Shown in pieces: positions 62,990-64,000 of a stretch of DNA of 64,000 bases. Made by a program: the position numbers and the translations under genes. The notes beneath the pieces were generated by a model, which did not search any database, had not been told where the DNA came from, and was given only the letters and a program-made list of their open reading frames with translations. The first letter of the stretch is position 1; the number at the start of each line of letters is the position of its first letter. The DNA comes from Echinococcus granulosus (taxonomy: Eukaryota; Platyhelminthes; Cestoda; Cyclophyllidea; Taeniidae): assembly GCF_000524195.1 (NCBI RefSeq), contig NW_020170423.1, forward strand, positions 341,599 through 405,598, given 5' to 3'.

Positions 62990-64000
62990 TTTTTACTTAT
63001 TTTATTGTTCATCGCAGTGCTTTGTGTTTCATCTTTATTCGAAGCAGTATTCCTCAATGATTTTTCAAGAAATGTTTTCTTTCCGCGCACTTGTTTTAAG
63101 CTGAATATATTTTAACGTGGAGGTATTACTTTTAACTTACAGCATATTTGTTCCATCAAGGTGCAATTGTGGGCTGGTTGAGATATACTGCTGGTCTGAT
63201 ATTAGAATTACTGTGAAATAAACCTTTAACGAAATGATTGTGAATGCCAATTAGCCAGTGTAAACAAGTGGATCGTCTATGCAAATATTGCGTACACGAG
63301 TCCATTCCAAGTCACAATAGTAGCTGTTTAAATTAGCCTCACCTTTTCCCAGCCCCATGCCACTAATAAAGGCTCATTAAGACCAGTCCATAATTCATTT
63401 GGAACAATCTTTAATCCCCCTCTACTTCATGGTGACAAAAAGACTAAGCATTAAATCTGGCACGCACATTTACCCTCGAAGACAATTGGCACTTTGGCTA
63501 CAGAACGACTTTTTTTAGGTTAATTGACATTGGTGGTTCTCAAGACACAAATAAGGCAAATTAAGTTAAACAAGGAAATGATTTCACCTGTGCTCTTCGG
63601 TTCATTAACGAGTTAGGATATTAACATCTTTTGTATTTTTCCTAAGGTCGACTATTTTTAGCTCTGCTGCAAAACTTCTTCTACCCCTAACTTGCAAATG
63701 GATGCAGAGGCATAAAAAACCTGTAATAAGGAAAAGAAAGGGACGCAGTGCACATCAAGCAAGCGTGTCCTGCATATAATTAATTACGCCCTTCTCAAAA
63801 TACACTTTAGCCGAAAACAATGCAAGAGGCGTTTTTATGGTTTAACGGTTCCCTGAATCTGTCATTCTCTTAGGTTCAGTATGCAGATATAACAGGATGG
63901 GAAATTAAATGCAATGCAATTATGAAGCAAAGGTCTTTGCTACATTGTACTTCCTTCATGTTTCCTCATTTACTCCAATTTTCTCCTGAATCCTTCCTTA
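62990..64000. other. Right-end intergenic DNA
   Basis: The sequence is AT-rich with no supported gene, repeat or signal. Confidence 0.5.

Overview
This window is nuclear DNA of an animal. Protein-coding genes are split into many exons with GT-AG (a few GC-AG) introns, on both strands, separated by degraded transposon sequence. A parasitic flatworm, most likely a tapeworm, is the best fit. The fatty-acid-binding protein begins MEAFLGTWK as tapeworm and fluke FABPs do. A CoA-transferase of the acetate:succinate type is present. Introns range from 31 bp to about 3.8 kb. Several start codons sit at or a few bases after a splice-acceptor-like AG, as expected for spliced-leader trans-splicing. The species call is an inference; no sequence search was run. 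Two 100-N assembly gaps are present (41988-42087 and 52244-52343).

Layout, left to right. (1) 1-10979, minus: one large gene built from dozens of exons of 26-133 nt, nearly all phase 1-1 or in complementary 1-0/0-1 pairs. It is not recognised and runs off the left edge. Its left 4.4 kb is a tandem array of a five-exon cassette. This is the most unusual object here. (2) 12296-16127, minus: DDX31/Dbp7 DEAD-box helicase, complete in nine exons. (3) About 16.96-19.9 kb, plus: a decayed Ty3/Gypsy retrotransposon. (4) 20754-23081, plus: mitochondrial-type acetyl-CoA hydrolase/acetate:succinate CoA-transferase, seven exons. (5) 26936-29579, plus: NSFL1C/p47, eight exons. (6) 30356-34745, minus: flotillin-2, seven exons found, first and last exons missing. 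(7) 38.2-38.8 kb, minus: two orphan exon candidates. (8) 39045-39613, plus: an unrecognised secreted protein. (9) 39688-40813, minus: a 133-aa FABP. (10) 43263-45890, plus: the 3' part of an EGF/thrombospondin type I membrane protein. (11) 46924-55389, minus: porcupine O-acyltransferase, twelve exons. (12) 56412-62193, minus: TSEN34, six exons.

The gene set is mixed housekeeping and surface/secretory: ribosome biogenesis (DDX31), tRNA splicing (TSEN34), p97 membrane-fusion cofactor (NSFL1C), lipid rafts (FLOT2), fatty-acid carriage (FABP), Wnt lipidation (PORCN), anaerobic acetate metabolism (CoA-transferase). I see no operon-like logic joining them. Exon coordinates come from reading frames, splice signals and phase bookkeeping: in every named gene the exon lengths and phases close exactly, which is strong internal support. 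Intergenic stretches hold two families of short dispersed repeats and otherwise nothing I can support.
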